A DNA stretch of 64,000 nt, taken from Chlorogloea sp. CCALA 695 (GTDB lineage: Bacteria > Cyanobacteriota > Cyanobacteriia > Cyanobacteriales > Chroococcidiopsidaceae). Each line of letters begins with the position of its first letter. Positions within the stretch are counted from its first letter, which is position 1. The translations under genes were made by a program, and so were the position numbers. Shown piece after piece: positions 36,770-46,020 of this stretch. The notes under the pieces were generated by a model. The model was not told the DNA's origin and made no database searches. It saw only the letters and a program-made list of their open reading frames with translations. The stretch is from NCBI RefSeq assembly GCF_003003885.1, contig NZ_PVWN01000008.1:62001-126000 (forward strand). The letters run 5' to 3'.

Positions 36770-37354
36770 ATGCTTGAACAATTAGAAACTAGCAACCAAG
36801 AATCGATTATTACTCTTTACGATATCTCGTGGGAAAAGTTTGAGGCGATCGCATCTTTGCTAGAAGACACAAAAATACGTTTAACTTATTTAGATGGAAC
36901 CCTAGATATAATGTCCCCTTCACCAGCGCATGAAGAATCGAAAAGTACAGTAGGTTTGTTGCTGGAAATTTACCTGCGACATATTGGGAGAAGATTTTAT
37001 ACTACAGGTGGATATACGCTAGGAAATCGTGAAGATGGCGCAAGGGGAGAGCCTGATGAATCGTATAACTTAGATTTTATTAAGCCTATACCAGATATCG
37101 CTATTGAAGTAGTTATTACTAGCGGTGGTGTGAATAAGCTAGAAAAATACAGGCGTTGGGGTGTACCGGAAGTTTGGTTTTACCAAAAGCAGCGAGTATT
37201 TATTTACCACCTACAAGCCAGTAAATACGAACAGGTAGATAAAAGTAAGTTTTTACCGGAATTAGATATAAATTTACTTGTTCGCTGCTTAAATATGCCC
37301 GATCAATACGATGCAACGATCGCATTTAACCAAGCATTGCAGCATGAAGGCTAG
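36770..37354 (+). CDS. Uma2-family (DUF820) putative endonuclease, copy A
   Basis: Uma2 proteins have a PD-(D/E)xK nuclease fold and are greatly expanded in cyanobacteria; no biological role is proven. In this 194-residue copy, [18 protein letters not shown] (about 34-51), [11 protein letters not shown] (about 93-103) and [13 protein letters not shown] (about 107-119) are the family landmarks, with [10 protein letters not shown] in the last third; Glu and Asp at the expected active-site places are present. ATG 36770 is the start; the open frame runs further up, overlapping lipB. It is the immediate neighbour of lipB (4 bases) and ends with a 4-base overlap against the convergent ABC ATPase gene. 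Confidence 0.85.
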   Translation: MLEQLETSNQESIITLYDISWEKFEAIASLLEDTKIRLTYLDGTLDIMSPSPAHEESKSTVGLLLEIYLRHIGRRFYTTGGYTLGNREDGARGEPDESYNLDFIKPIPDIAIEVVITSGGVNKLEKYRRWGVPEVWFYQKQRVFIYHLQASKYEQVDKSKFLPELDINLLVRCLNMPDQYDATIAFNQALQHEG

Positions 37355-38106
37355 AAATTACTCGTTATTTTTAAGCGACTTAGAAAAGTACGCAGGCGAT
37401 CGCTCTGGGGATTAGTTATAACATCACGGGCTATCCCTTGCTCTTCTATTTTGCCTTTATCTAAAAAGATAACTTTGCTTGCTACTTCGCGGGCAAATTG
37501 CATTTCATGGGTAACAACTACCATTGTCATTCCATCGGCGGCTAATTGCTGCATTACTTGCAACACTTCCCCTACAAGTTCTGGATCTAAGGCGCTTGTC
37601 GGTTCGTCAAAAAGCATAATTTGTGGATTCATACACAAACTTCGCGCGATCGCCACTCTTTGTTTTTGTCCCCCAGATAGTTGTTCTGGATAAGCAGATG
37701 CTTTATCAAATAAGCCTACTTTGTCTAAGTACACTCCGGCGATTTGGGCGCTTTCTTTCGGTGTTTTGCCTAATACCTGACGCGGTGCAAGGGTAAGATT
37801 TTCAAGGACACTCAAGTGAGGAAATAAGTTAAATTGCTGAAATACCATCCCGACCAAACTTCGCAATTGGCGCAGAGTTCGGTAGTTTAGGGTGGGGTGA
37901 GATATATCTATGCCGTTAACTACCAATTGTCCGCTATTGATGGCTTCTAGGCGGTTAAAACAGCGTAAAAGCGTACTTTTACCACACCCAGAGGAGCCAA
38001 TCACAGCTACTACTTCTCCCTGGTTAATTGCACCAGTGATGCCTTGCAAGACTTTTAGGGAGCCAAAGTTCTTTTCAATATTATTAAAGGCGATTACTTT
38101 GTCCAT
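37351..38106 (-). CDS. Polar amino acid ABC transporter ATP-binding protein (GlnQ-type)
   Basis: An ABC ATPase of 251 residues that would power uptake of polar amino acids. Walker A is GSSGCGKST (37-45), Q-loop [13 protein letters not shown], signature [15 protein letters not shown], Walker [14 protein letters not shown] and switch His in VVVTHEM. The FQQFNLFPH segment and length place it in the GlnQ/HisP group. No permease or binding-protein gene is adjacent; the next gene upstream is a GST. The missing partners must be elsewhere. Its 3' end overlaps the convergent Uma2 gene by 4 bases. Confidence 0.92.
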   Translation of the reverse strand: MDKVIAFNNIEKNFGSLKVLQGITGAINQGEVVAVIGSSGCGKSTLLRCFNRLEAINSGQLVVNGIDISHPTLNYRTLRQLRSLVGMVFQQFNLFPHLSVLENLTLAPRQVLGKTPKESAQIAGVYLDKVGLFDKASAYPEQLSGGQKQRVAIARSLCMNPQIMLFDEPTSALDPELVGEVLQVMQQLAADGMTMVVVTHEMQFAREVASKVIFLDKGKIEEQGIARDVITNPQSDRLRTFLSRLKITSNF

Positions 38107-38128
38107 ATTTATTTAGCGTCTGGACTAC

Positions 38129-38923
38129 TCAATCAATACTAATCGCTGTAGGAGCCGAACCTGTAATATTTACAGCACCAGGAGTAAGTTTGCGATATTG
38201 GCTGTACAAGCGATCGCGCCAGGTAAAAAATGGTTGATAAGCTAAATTGTCTGCTAAACCTGGTACGCCTTTGCCTTTTACATTAGCGGGTAAATCTAAG
38301 TAAGGGCCATCAGGAAACTTAATTAGCATTGATAATCCTGCTACCGATAAATCTGCTAAGGTAGTGCGATCGCCTACTAAGTAAGGACTATCTGCTAAAA
38401 GCAAGCACAATGCTTCTAAGTCTTGCTTTAAATCAGTTTCAGCCGACTTTACAATGTCAGGACTTGCGCCCACTCCAAACCCTAATATTTTTAATAGGTC
38501 ATTGGGAACGGCTCCTACTAAGCCTTTTAATAAGTCTGGCGTAGTATTTGGCAATAAAGCTTTGCGGAAGTTTTGATCTTGGCTTAGTGCGCCAAATAAG
38601 GCTTGGCGGCTTTTTACACCAATGGATTCATCAGCCCATTCCTCTATTAGCAAACATAACCCTCTTTGCTTGGGATCGGTGGGAAATAGCGGACGATCAG
38701 GGTACTTTTGGTCTAAATATTTAGCGATTTCCGTTGAATCACTCACAATATTAGCACCGTCTTTGATCACCGGAACTTTACGTTGACCAGTTAGACGAAA
38801 TAAGTCTATTTGCCCCATGCCTGGAATTACTTCGATTTTGCGGTAATCTAAGCCCTTGTAGTCTAAGATCAATCGCACTTTTTCGGAATACTGCGATAGT
38901 TCAAACTGGTATAATTCAATCAT
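38129..38923 (-). CDS. Glutathione S-transferase family protein
   Basis: A 264-residue GST: thioredoxin-like N-terminal domain (residues 1-80) with YQFELSQYSEKVRLIL at the start, KVPVIKDG (cis-Pro loop) and DSTEIAKYLDQKYP, then an all-helical domain with LADLSVAGLSMLIKFPD. The active-site position has Ser-Gln-Tyr-Ser rather than a Cys pair, so it is not a glutaredoxin. Length is somewhat above typical 200-230 residues owing to insertions in the helical domain. Substrate unknown; a role in detoxification or stress is inferred. The gene is 22 bases upstream of the GlnQ-type gene on the same strand. Confidence 0.85.
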   Translation of the reverse strand: MIELYQFELSQYSEKVRLILDYKGLDYRKIEVIPGMGQIDLFRLTGQRKVPVIKDGANIVSDSTEIAKYLDQKYPDRPLFPTDPKQRGLCLLIEEWADESIGVKSRQALFGALSQDQNFRKALLPNTTPDLLKGLVGAVPNDLLKILGFGVGASPDIVKSAETDLKQDLEALCLLLADSPYLVGDRTTLADLSVAGLSMLIKFPDGPYLDLPANVKGKGVPGLADNLAYQPFFTWRDRLYSQYRKLTPGAVNITGSAPTAISID

Positions 38924-39126
38924 TTTTAGGTGTTACTTTGAATTTAACGTTAGTAATGTGCCTATTATTATGATTCCTCAAAAGGGTCTATTTTGACAAA
39001 TTATCTTTATATAGCTAAGAAATTTTTGCTTTTTCGCAGAAGAGGCGATCGCTCTATTTATTTAACTATAAGTTGATAGGTTTTGTTTGAACTTACTTGT
39101 ATCTAATATTACTATTATCAATAAAA

Positions 39127-39160
39127 AATACTCTCCCAGCTTGCAAGCTAAGAGAGTATT
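39127..39160 (-). terminator. Intrinsic terminator after the GlsB gene
   Basis: AATACTCTC (39127-39135) and GAGAGTATT (39152-39160) form a 9-bp stem; the loop contains AGCTTGCAAGCT, itself a palindrome, extending the hairpin. On the minus strand it runs into TTTTTTATT, fitting termination of the leftward gene ending at 39190. Confidence 0.75.
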
Positions 39161-39189
39161 AATTCTTATTCAATTTCCGCATGATTTTG

Positions 39190-39468
39190 TTATGCAGTCC
39201 GGCGAGTTACTAAACCCCAGATAAACAATAAGACAATCGCGCCAATTACTGCAAAGATAACGCCTGGAATTGTCAAAGCTCCTACCGATGCTGCTGTCCC
39301 TACATTGCCACCAAAGAACATTCCACCTAGCCAACCACCAACTACCGCACCCAAAATTCCTAAAATCATTGTGGCAAGAAGACCGCCGCCTTGATGACCT
39401 GGGTAAATGGCTTTAGCGATCGCGCCTGCAATTAAACCCAACACTACCCATGCTAAAATTCCAAACAT
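39190..39468 (-). CDS. GlsB/YeaQ/YmgE-family membrane protein
   Basis: A 92-residue, very Gly-rich membrane protein of the transglycosylase-associated (GlsB/YeaQ/YmgE) family. The N-terminus FGILAWVVLGLIAGAIAKAIYPG and the central TMILGILGAVVGGWLGG are typical; three hydrophobic segments are visible (about 3-17, 29-50, 60-86). Family members are induced by stress and have no demonstrated enzyme activity despite the old name. Single gene with a terminator downstream. Confidence 0.9.
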   Translation of the reverse strand: MFGILAWVVLGLIAGAIAKAIYPGHQGGGLLATMILGILGAVVGGWLGGMFFGGNVGTAASVGALTIPGVIFAVIGAIVLLFIWGLVTRRTA

Positions 39469-39882
39469 ATTTTTTTCTCTTTTTGTTTTTAGTATTTCTG
39501 TTCCCTTATGTATAAGTTATCACTTGCACTTATCAATTTCACTCTATCGTAAGTAAGAATCTAAAGGCATAGAAATATCATCTTTGTCCATTGGTTTTAA
39601 AGTTTTAACGACACTATTTTATTTGGGTTATAGAAAATAATTTGTCGAGGGAACTTTTAAAACTATTCAGCTTCTTTAAACTAAATCAATCAATAACTTA
39701 TTAACTATTAACAAACAGCAATTTGATGGGAAAACCTTTCAGATAATATTTCTAGCAATTAAATTGATAAATTATCAGTCTTAAGCTAGATGTGCGTTAT
39801 GTTTTTGACCAAATCTTTGTCAAGTTGTAAGTAAATGTTGTAAAACTTATCAAGTGCCGGAAATAAAAAAAGGACAACAACA
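39469..39882. other. AT-rich divergent region between GlsB and FAS1 genes
   Basis: The 414-base gap separates two divergent genes and should hold both promoters. It is AT-rich. GGAACTT occurs at about 39649, but no matching -10 follows at the right distance. No hairpin or open frame stands out. AAAGGA lies about 10 bases before the FAS1 ATG. Confidence 0.5.
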
Positions 39883-40686
39883 ATGATTAAGAACAAAAAG
39901 CATGGTAGTAACTTGCTTAAAAAAGTGACTTACTTTTTGGGAATTGCCAGCGCCAGTGTTTTAATTGGCTTCCCTTTACAGGCGCAGCAGTCCGGGGGAG
40001 GAGTGCTTAACCCTAAACCAAGTATTTTTAACGAGCCTCCTTACAATCGCTCTGGTGGAGCCGCAACTCCACCAGAAACTAGCCCGGCTCCAATGCCCGA
40101 TGCTACTACTCCGGCTCCAACTCCAGAAACTAGCCCGGCTCCAATGCCCGACGCTACTACTCCGGCAACAACTCCAGAAACTAGCCCGGCTCCAACCCCC
40201 GATGCTACTACTCCAGTACCATCGACTTCATCACCGACTGAGACTACTCCTGGCGCGTCAACAGGAAGTGAGAACTTAGTAGCTTTAGCCGCCGCCAATG
40301 GTTCTTTTAAAACTCTTACCGCCGCTTTAAAAGCCGCAGATTTAACGGCAACTTTAGAAGGTACAGGTCCATTTACAATTTTTGCACCAAACGATCAAGC
40401 TTTTGCAGCATTGCCTCAAGAAGCTCTGCAAGAATTATTGAAACCAGAAAACAAAGCATTGTTAGTCAAAATTTTGACCTACCATGTAGTTCCCGGAAAG
40501 GTAACATCTACAGATTTAAAATCTGGAGCAGTAAAATCTGTAGAGGGTGGTTCCATCAACGTTAAAGTTGATCCGGCTACAGGTGTATCACTGAACAACG
40601 ATGCTAAAGTAGTTCAGCCAGATATTCAAGCTAGTAATGGCGTAATTCATGCAATTGACAAAGTGATTTTGCCCCCAGACATCTAA
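39883..40686 (+). CDS. Exported fasciclin (FAS1) domain protein
   Basis: The 267-residue protein has a signal peptide (about 1-35, ending LQA-QQ), a Pro/Thr/Ala-rich linker (about 50-125) and a C-terminal FAS1 domain (about 130-267). The FAS1 landmarks are FTIFAPNDQAFAALP and ILTYHVVPGKVTS, with NGVIHAIDKVILP at the end. FAS1 proteins mediate adhesion at the cell surface. The linker has three 17-residue repeats PETSPAPMPDATTPAPT with small changes, encoded by 51-base DNA repeats, so it may vary in length. AAAGGA before ATG 39883 is a good ribosome site. A strong terminator follows. Confidence 0.9.
   Translation: MIKNKKHGSNLLKKVTYFLGIASASVLIGFPLQAQQSGGGVLNPKPSIFNEPPYNRSGGAATPPETSPAPMPDATTPAPTPETSPAPMPDATTPATTPETSPAPTPDATTPVPSTSSPTETTPGASTGSENLVALAAANGSFKTLTAALKAADLTATLEGTGPFTIFAPNDQAFAALPQEALQELLKPENKALLVKILTYHVVPGKVTSTDLKSGAVKSVEGGSINVKVDPATGVSLNNDAKVVQPDIQASNGVIHAIDKVILPPDI
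40072..40224 (+). repeat. Three 51-base coding repeats in the FAS1 linker
   Basis: Units at 40072-40122, 40123-40173 and 40174-40224 encode the 17-residue unit PETSPAP(M/T)PDATTPA(P/T)T or close variants, such as VPS at the end of the third. The copies differ at a few bases only, so recent expansion or contraction is plausible. Being a multiple of three, it changes only linker length. Confidence 0.85.
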
Positions 40687-40735
40687 AAAGCTCCTTTTAG
40701 CTTGCTAGATAGCGATCAAACTTATCACTTTTTAA

Positions 40736-40762
40736 CCCGCCTTAAGCAAGGCGGGATTTTTT
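40736..40762 (+). terminator. Intrinsic terminator after the FAS1 gene
   Basis: CCCGCCTT (40736-40743) and AAGGCGGG (40748-40755) form a perfect 8-bp GC-rich stem with loop AAGC, followed by A and TTTTTT (40757-40762). A textbook rho-independent terminator for the FAS1 transcript. Confidence 0.9.
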
Positions 40763-40790
40763 ATACAAGTGTTTAGACTTTTGACAAGTT

Positions 40791-42242
40791 TCAACTCAAC
40801 GACGGTGTACGATCTTTCCATTGTGTAGATTGTTCATAAGCGTAAGCAACTTGAAATAACTGGTCTTCGCGTAAGACGTTACTTATTAGCTGTAAACCAA
40901 TGGGTAAACCATTGTCATCAAAGCCACACGGTAAGCTTAAACCTGGCAAACCCGCCAAATTTACGGGAATAGTCATTAAATCGGTCAAATACATACTAAT
41001 AGGATCGGCATTCTTTTCGCCAGCTTTAAAGGCTGTAGTTGGCGCTGTGGGCGATACTAATACATCTACTTGTTCAAAGGCTTTTTCAAAATCTTGCTTA
41101 ATTAAAGTGCGAACTTTTTGAGCTTTGAGATAGTAAGCGTCGTAATACCCCGCCGATAAAGTATAAGTTCCGAGCATAATCCGCCGTTTGACTTCTGTAC
41201 CAAAACCTTCCGCACGAGTGCGAGTGTACATTGATAAGAGGTTTTCGGGGTCGGTAGCACGCAAACCGTACTTAACTCCATCGTACCGGGCTAAATTTGC
41301 CGAGACTTCTGAAGGGGCAATAATGTAATAGCTGGGTAAGCCGTAGCGAAAACGAGGACAAGAAATCTCTTTTATTTCTGCGCCTAATTGTTTGAGTTGT
41401 TCAATCGCTTTACTCACTGCTTGGGCAACTACGGGATCTAACCCTTCGCCGAAAGTTTCAGTAATGATACCGATTTTGAGGTTTTTGAGGTCAGGTTTTA
41501 GCGATTTGGTATAATCGGGAATCTTAACATTTAGGCTTGTGGAGTCTTTGGGATCGTAAGATGCGATCGCCTTTAATAATATTGCTGTATCTTCTACACT
41601 GCGACCAAAAGGCCCAATTTGATCTAAAGATGAACCAAAAGCCACTAACCCAAACCGCGAAACTAAGCCGTAGGTTGGTTTCATGCCCACAACTCCACAA
41701 AAAGAGGCTGGCAAGCGGATAGAACCCCCCGTATCCGAGCCTATAGATACAGTACATTCATCGGCGGCTACGGCGGCGGCAGAACCCCCAGAGGAACCCC
41801 CAGGAACTCGCGTTAGATCCCAAGGATTGGCGGTAACTTGATAAGCCGAGTTCTCCGTCGAACTTCCCATCGCAAACTCATCAAGGTTAGTTTTACCAAC
41901 CATTACCGCTCCTGCTTGAGCGAGGAGTTGCGTTACTGTTGATTCGTAAGGCGGTATAAAGTGTTCCAACATCTTTGAGGCGCAAGTTGTGGGAATACCT
42001 TTAGTACACATATTGTCTTTAATGCCGATGGGAATTCCAGCTAGTAAGCCAATGTCTTCGTTGGCGGCAATTTTGGCATCAATGGCTTGTGCTTGAGACA
42101 ATGCGTGCTGGGCCGTGACACACAAAAAGCTATGTAGTTTGGGTTCTAAGGTGGCAATGCGGTTTAAAGTTTCTTGAGTAATTTCTACAGCCGAACGTTC
42201 TTTGCTAACTAGCTGCTGGTGCAACTCGCGGATAGATGCCAT
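40791..42242 (-). CDS. gatA: Glutamyl-tRNA(Gln) amidotransferase subunit A
   Basis: GatA releases ammonia from glutamine to convert Glu-tRNA(Gln) to Gln-tRNA(Gln) in the GatCAB complex. The amidase signature gives the Ser-cisSer-Lys triad: Lys75 in [10 protein letters not shown], Ser150 in [14 protein letters not shown] and Ser174 in [16 protein letters not shown], offset by a constant four from the S. aureus enzyme. Length of 483 residues is normal. gatB and gatC are not in the window; in cyanobacteria the genes are usually scattered. ATG 42242 matches the family start. Confidence 0.96.
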   Translation of the reverse strand: MASIRELHQQLVSKERSAVEITQETLNRIATLEPKLHSFLCVTAQHALSQAQAIDAKIAANEDIGLLAGIPIGIKDNMCTKGIPTTCASKMLEHFIPPYESTVTQLLAQAGAVMVGKTNLDEFAMGSSTENSAYQVTANPWDLTRVPGGSSGGSAAAVAADECTVSIGSDTGGSIRLPASFCGVVGMKPTYGLVSRFGLVAFGSSLDQIGPFGRSVEDTAILLKAIASYDPKDSTSLNVKIPDYTKSLKPDLKNLKIGIITETFGEGLDPVVAQAVSKAIEQLKQLGAEIKEISCPRFRYGLPSYYIIAPSEVSANLARYDGVKYGLRATDPENLLSMYTRTRAEGFGTEVKRRIMLGTYTLSAGYYDAYYLKAQKVRTLIKQDFEKAFEQVDVLVSPTAPTTAFKAGEKNADPISMYLTDLMTIPVNLAGLPGLSLPCGFDDNGLPIGLQLISNVLREDQLFQVAYAYEQSTQWKDRTPSLS

Positions 42243-42344
42243 AAAAGCGCGTTCCTAATATAAGTCAATTTAGTATAGGCGATCGCATCTTACAGCGCCT
42301 TCAAAACTTGCTAGGTTTAGTAGTAAGTCAATCCTATAAATGCT

Positions 42345-42923
42345 ATGACTGCCCTAACTTTAAATCTCCACTCCGCTATAGAGCTTACCGACGAACGATT
42401 TGAGCAGATTTGTCAATCCAACCGAGATTTAAGATTTGAACGTACTTCTACCGGAGAATTAGTTGTCATGTCACCAGCCGGAAGCGAGACAGGAAGGCAA
42501 AATTCGGGATTAAATGGGCAGTTGTGGCTGTGGAATCAACAAAATCGTCTAGGGGTAGGTTTTGATTCTTCGGCGGGTTTTACGCTCCCTAATGGTGCAA
42601 TTCGTTCTCCTGATGCCTCGTGGATAAAACAAGAGCGCTGGGATACTTTAAATGCGGCTCAAAAGCGTAAATTTGCGCCTATTTGTCCAGATTTTGTCGT
42701 GGAATTATGTTCACCGAGCGATCGCCTAATTGATGTGCAAACCAAAATGCAAGAATATTTAGATAATGGCACTCGCTTAGGGTGGTTAATTCATCCCGAA
42801 AGCAAGAGCGCACAAATCTATCGCCCAAATCAAACGGTAGAAGTTCAAAACGCGCCTAACTCTCTATCTGGGGAAGATATATTGCCAGGTTTTGAGCTAG
42901 ATTTACAAGAAATTTGGGCTTAA
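42345..42923 (+). CDS. Uma2-family (DUF820) putative endonuclease, copy B
   Basis: A 192-residue Uma2 protein of a different subgroup from the copy at 36770. Landmarks are RFERTSTGELVVMSPAGSETG (about 30-50; Glu at the active site), FTLPNGAIRSPDASWI (about 80-95) and CPDFVVELCSPSDRL (about 112-126), giving the D-(E)-x-E arrangement of the PD-(D/E)xK fold. The C-terminus has GWLIHPESKSAQIYRP and LPGFELDLQEIW as usual. It overlaps the next gene by 10 bases, implying coupled translation. Cellular role unknown. Confidence 0.85.
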   Translation: MTALTLNLHSAIELTDERFEQICQSNRDLRFERTSTGELVVMSPAGSETGRQNSGLNGQLWLWNQQNRLGVGFDSSAGFTLPNGAIRSPDASWIKQERWDTLNAAQKRKFAPICPDFVVELCSPSDRLIDVQTKMQEYLDNGTRLGWLIHPESKSAQIYRPNQTVEVQNAPNSLSGEDILPGFELDLQEIWA

Positions 42924-43759
42924 TTTTGCAATCATCCAAACCTCACTGGCTTAATACTTACATTCAAGGGCAAGGTTTTCCAATTCTTTGCTTGCACGGG
43001 CATCCCGGCAAAGGTAGCAGTATGTCGGTGTTTACTCAACCTTTGTCTCAACACTTTAAAACGGTTTCGCCCGACTTGCGTGGTTATGGCAAAAGTCGGT
43101 TTCAGGGCAGTTTTGTCATGCAAGACCATTTAATTGACCTAGAGGCGCTGCTAGACCGTTTACAAATTGAAAAATGTCTAATTCTCGGCTGGTCTTTAGG
43201 TGGCATTTTGGCAATGGAATTAGCCTTAAAGTTGCCCAAACGAGTTACAGGTTTAATTCTAATTGCTACGGCGGCTCGTCCTAGAGGCAATCATCCACCG
43301 ATTAGCTGGCAAGACAACTTATTCACTGGGGTAGCTTCAATCATTAATCAACTACAACCTAGCTGGCAGTGGAATATTGATACTTTTGGGAAAAAGTCTC
43401 TTTATCGCTACCTTGTCCAACAACATACAGGGGCTACCTACCGTTATCTTGCCTCCGATGCCATGTCAGCTTTTTTGCAAACTTCTCCGGCGGCTCAAGC
43501 TGCTTTAAATGCCGCCCTCAACGCTGGTTATAACCGTTTAGAGGCTTTAGAGCAAATTAGAGTCCCCTGCTTGATGCTGGCGGGGTCAGAAGACCGACAT
43601 ATTACCCCTTCCTCAAGCCTAGAAACTGCCCAGTATCTTAAAAATTGTCAGTGGCAATGCTACCCCAACACTGCCCATTTATTTCCTTGGGAAATACCCC
43701 AGCAAGTGAATAGCGATATTGATACTTGGCTTGCTGCTCATCCTGAAGTAACAAAGTAG
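42914..43759 (+). CDS. Alpha/beta hydrolase
   Basis: A 281-residue alpha/beta hydrolase. The oxyanion region is LCLHGHPGKGSS (residues 25-36), the nucleophile Ser is in ILGWSLGGILAME, the acid is Asp in LMLAGSEDRHI, and the His is in NTAHLFPWEIP. No ATG precedes the conserved core, so a TTG at 42914 (overlapping the Uma2 stop by 10 bases) or TTG at 42926 must serve as start. Its overlap with Uma2 suggests cotranscription but no shared function is evident. Substrate unknown. Confidence 0.85.
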   Translation: MGLILQSSKPHWLNTYIQGQGFPILCLHGHPGKGSSMSVFTQPLSQHFKTVSPDLRGYGKSRFQGSFVMQDHLIDLEALLDRLQIEKCLILGWSLGGILAMELALKLPKRVTGLILIATAARPRGNHPPISWQDNLFTGVASIINQLQPSWQWNIDTFGKKSLYRYLVQQHTGATYRYLASDAMSAFLQTSPAAQAALNAALNAGYNRLEALEQIRVPCLMLAGSEDRHITPSSSLETAQYLKNCQWQCYPNTAHLFPWEIPQQVNSDIDTWLAAHPEVTK

Positions 43760-43785
43760 GGGCAGGATGCCGCTCTATTTAGGAT

Positions 43786-44082
43786 CTAATTACTAAAAGC
43801 TGGCTTATTGTATGTTTCTCTTTTTTCTGCCAAGTCCTCAGCGATTGTTAAAGCTTGAGGTTTACAGCGTTTGACTTGTACTTGTATGTTTATAGCGCCT
43901 TCTTGTTCTAGGTCTTCTACATAGCCATTAAGGGCATTACTGGCTTCTTTTGTACTCAAAAAGGGCCCAAAGTAGTAAGTACAATTAGGGGTTTGCGTGA
44001 CAATTTCTACCCACCATGCCCAACCGAAGTTGTGGAAGAAGTTAGTTAAAATTTCTTTGAGATCGTGCCAAACATTTTTCAT
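43786..44082 (-). CDS. DUF1816 protein
   Basis: A 98-residue cyanobacterial DUF1816 protein. The core WWVEIVTQTPNCTYYFGPFL (about residues 23-42) and STKEASNALNGYVEDLEQEGA identify the family. It has no signal or membrane segment. The function is unknown to me; the family is confined largely to cyanobacteria and often found near stress or photosynthesis genes. It is convergent with the hydrolase gene and downstream of rlmB on the same strand after a 47-base gap. Confidence 0.85.
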   Translation of the reverse strand: MKNVWHDLKEILTNFFHNFGWAWWVEIVTQTPNCTYYFGPFLSTKEASNALNGYVEDLEQEGAINIQVQVKRCKPQALTIAEDLAEKRETYNKPAFSN

Positions 44083-44129
44083 TTTCTTGTCCTAATACTA
44101 TTTACAATGTGTTCTCTCAATCTCTACTG

Positions 44130-45356
44130 TTATATTTCTTTTTTCGCTTTGTCTAAATGCAATCTAGTTCCCCATCGTTGGCGATAGATTTCATAAAGAG
44201 CCATGCCTGTAGCTACAGAGGCATTCAAACTAGGCGTATCTCCCACTAGGGGAATTGACACTAATACATCGCAACAGTGCTGAGTCAATAAACTTAAGCC
44301 TTCACCTTCAGAGCCAACAACTAGAACGATCGCACCGCTAAATTGTACGGTATGTACTGGCTGACTTCCGGTTGCTGCTGTACCATAAATCCAAAAACCC
44401 GCAGTTTTTAATTCTTCCAATGCCCGACTAAGGTTTACAACTCTTGCCACGGCAAAGGTTTCTAAGGCTCCGGCTGCTACTTTCATGACTGTAGAAGTTA
44501 TCCCTACCGCCCTTCTTTGCGGAATTACTAAGCCTTGAGCGCCGATAGCCTCGGCGGTGCGAATAATTGCCCCTAAATTATGGGGATCGTTAATGCTATC
44601 TGCCACTATAATTACTGGCTGCTCGGATTGAGCTTTGGCTGTTTCGATTAATTCGCTAAGTTCACTGTAACTGTAGGGGGCAATTTGAGCCGCTATACCT
44701 TGATGATTGGCGCGATTAGTAATTTGATCTAATCGTTTGGGTTCAACTTCGTCAACAACTGTGCCATTGTCCTTTGCTAGATCAATTAAAGAGAGAAATC
44801 GGGGATCGTAACGCAGGCGCGATGTAATCCAAAGCCGATGGAGAGAGCGCTGGTTTTCTAAAGCGGTTAATACGGTGTGACGACCATAAAGTAAGTCACT
44901 ATCTTCTTCCTTTGCTGGAATGGGATCAGGTTTATAACGGTCTTCGTTATTGTAGCGATCGCTCTTTGGACTTGAACTATAACGATCTTCGTTTGAACTT
45001 GAAGGCTTGTAACGATCTTCATTATTGTAGCGATTACTTTTCGGTTGCCCTACGTTAGGCAATTTGTAACGGTCTTCGTTATTGTAGCGATCGCTCTTTG
45101 GACTTGAACTATAACGATCTTCGTTTGAACTTGAAGGAGTATAACGGTCTTCGTTATTGTAGCGATCGCTCTTTGGTTGTCCTACGTTAGGCAAACTGAT
45201 TTTAAAGCTTTTGGGAGATTGTTTTTGACGATCTATTCCATAGCCTTTATTTGTGGGATTTTTTAAGACAGGTTTAGAGCCACCGTCATTCCCAATCCTC
45301 GGTTTACCCTGATATGGGTTACCAGAAATTATCTTCTTCTGAGGTTTATCAGCCAT
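44130..45356 (-). CDS. rlmB: 23S rRNA 2'-O-methyltransferase RlmB (SpoU type)
   Basis: A SPOUT methyltransferase that modifies a guanosine of 23S rRNA in the peptidyl-transferase region, using SAM. The 150-residue N-terminal extension is followed by the substrate-binding domain ([20 protein letters not shown], about 159-178) and the trefoil-knot domain: [20 protein letters not shown] (motif 1), [12 protein letters not shown] (motif 2) and [20 protein letters not shown] (motif 3). The extension is unusual: a 44-residue block rich in RYNNEDRY, Pro and Ser is repeated in tandem (residues 55-98 and 99-142), basic and disordered, as in RNA-binding tails. ATG 45356 is the only start that keeps it. 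Confidence 0.92.
   Translation of the reverse strand: MADKPQKKIISGNPYQGKPRIGNDGGSKPVLKNPTNKGYGIDRQKQSPKSFKISLPNVGQPKSDRYNNEDRYTPSSSNEDRYSSSPKSDRYNNEDRYKLPNVGQPKSNRYNNEDRYKPSSSNEDRYSSSPKSDRYNNEDRYKPDPIPAKEEDSDLLYGRHTVLTALENQRSLHRLWITSRLRYDPRFLSLIDLAKDNGTVVDEVEPKRLDQITNRANHQGIAAQIAPYSYSELSELIETAKAQSEQPVIIVADSINDPHNLGAIIRTAEAIGAQGLVIPQRRAVGITSTVMKVAAGALETFAVARVVNLSRALEELKTAGFWIYGTAATGSQPVHTVQFSGAIVLVVGSEGEGLSLLTQHCCDVLVSIPLVGDTPSLNASVATGMALYEIYRQRWGTRLHLDKAKKEI
44931..45194 (-). repeat. 132-bp tandem duplication within rlmB
   Basis: Two 132-base units encode residues 55-98 and 99-142 of RlmB; each starts LPNVGQPKS and ends RYNNEDRYK. Within each unit the smaller motif NEDRY recurs three times, so the region grew by nested duplication. 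The units differ by two or three residues only. Bounds are derived from residue counts. Confidence 0.75.
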
Positions 45357-45549
45357 TTGTTCTTGTTAATTTAGATTCTGGCAAGCCGAATCAATAGTAG
45401 TTTATAGAAATTAAAAAGTTATTTTAGTATCTAAAGATTGATTTAAGGAATCTTTCGATGTATATTTATAATCTTTTCATATTTGCTCAATGGCTTTTAT
45501 TTTAGCCCTCAAAAGCATAAAAGTGTTTTGGTTATAAGCTTTATAGCTT

Positions 45550-46020
45550 TTACTTGTTTACTGGCGCTTCGCGCAGGTTTAGTTTCTGCAGCAATTGACT
45601 CAATCGTGGGAAATTTGTCAGATAAAGATAACCAATTAAAGTTTCTAGGCTGGTAGCCCGTCCGTAAATTTCGGCATCTACTCGTTTTGGTGGGCGGTTA
45701 GCCGCATTGCGCCCCCGGCGGACAATTTCAAGTTCTGTCGGGGTTAAACAATCCCGCAAACATTCTAGTTGTAATGCTTGACTTTCAGCCCGTACTTGAG
45801 CTACTACCAATTGGTGGTAGGCGTAAGCAGTTTTTGGCGGCAATAAGTAGTTTGTTCTAATATAAAGCTCATATACCGCATCACCTATATAAGCTAAAGC
45901 TGCTGGAGAAACTTGTTGGATTTGTGCAAGGTTCATTGGTGTTAAATTCACCAGCCTTTGTAAAGATTGGATTGCTAATTCTTCAGGCTCTTGAACTAAG
46001 CACTTTTTCTCCTCAATCAC
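45550..46020 (-). CDS. mrnC: Mini-ribonuclease 3 (MrnC)
   Basis: Mini-III is a dsRNA-specific nuclease with the RNase III catalytic domain but no dsRNA-binding domain; it matures 23S rRNA. Of 156 residues, PAALAYIGDAVYELYIRTNY holds the catalytic Asp and Glu-type region, and RRGRNAANRPPKR with ATSLETLIGYLYLTN (second acidic cluster) completes the domain. The start is GTG 46020; an internal ATG at 45939 would just precede the core and is also possible. It is upstream of rlmB by about 190 bases and could be functionally linked through rRNA maturation. Confidence 0.9.
   Translation of the reverse strand: MIEEKKCLVQEPEELAIQSLQRLVNLTPMNLAQIQQVSPAALAYIGDAVYELYIRTNYLLPPKTAYAYHQLVVAQVRAESQALQLECLRDCLTPTELEIVRRGRNAANRPPKRVDAEIYGRATSLETLIGYLYLTNFPRLSQLLQKLNLREAPVNK

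Noticed and set aside
39649-39655. GGAACTT before the FAS1 gene as a second ECF promoter
   Set aside because: No GTCTA-like -10 follows at 15-16 bases, so it is probably chance in AT-rich sequence.
40041-40298. 85-codon Gly/Val-rich frame antisense to the FAS1 linker
   Set aside because: The regular sequence is only the reverse reading of the 51-base repeats in the FAS1 gene.
36770-42923. Toxin-antitoxin or defence island around the two Uma2 genes
   Set aside because: The genes between them are housekeeping or transport genes (ABC ATPase, GST, GlsB, FAS1, gatA), and no other defence-type gene is present.
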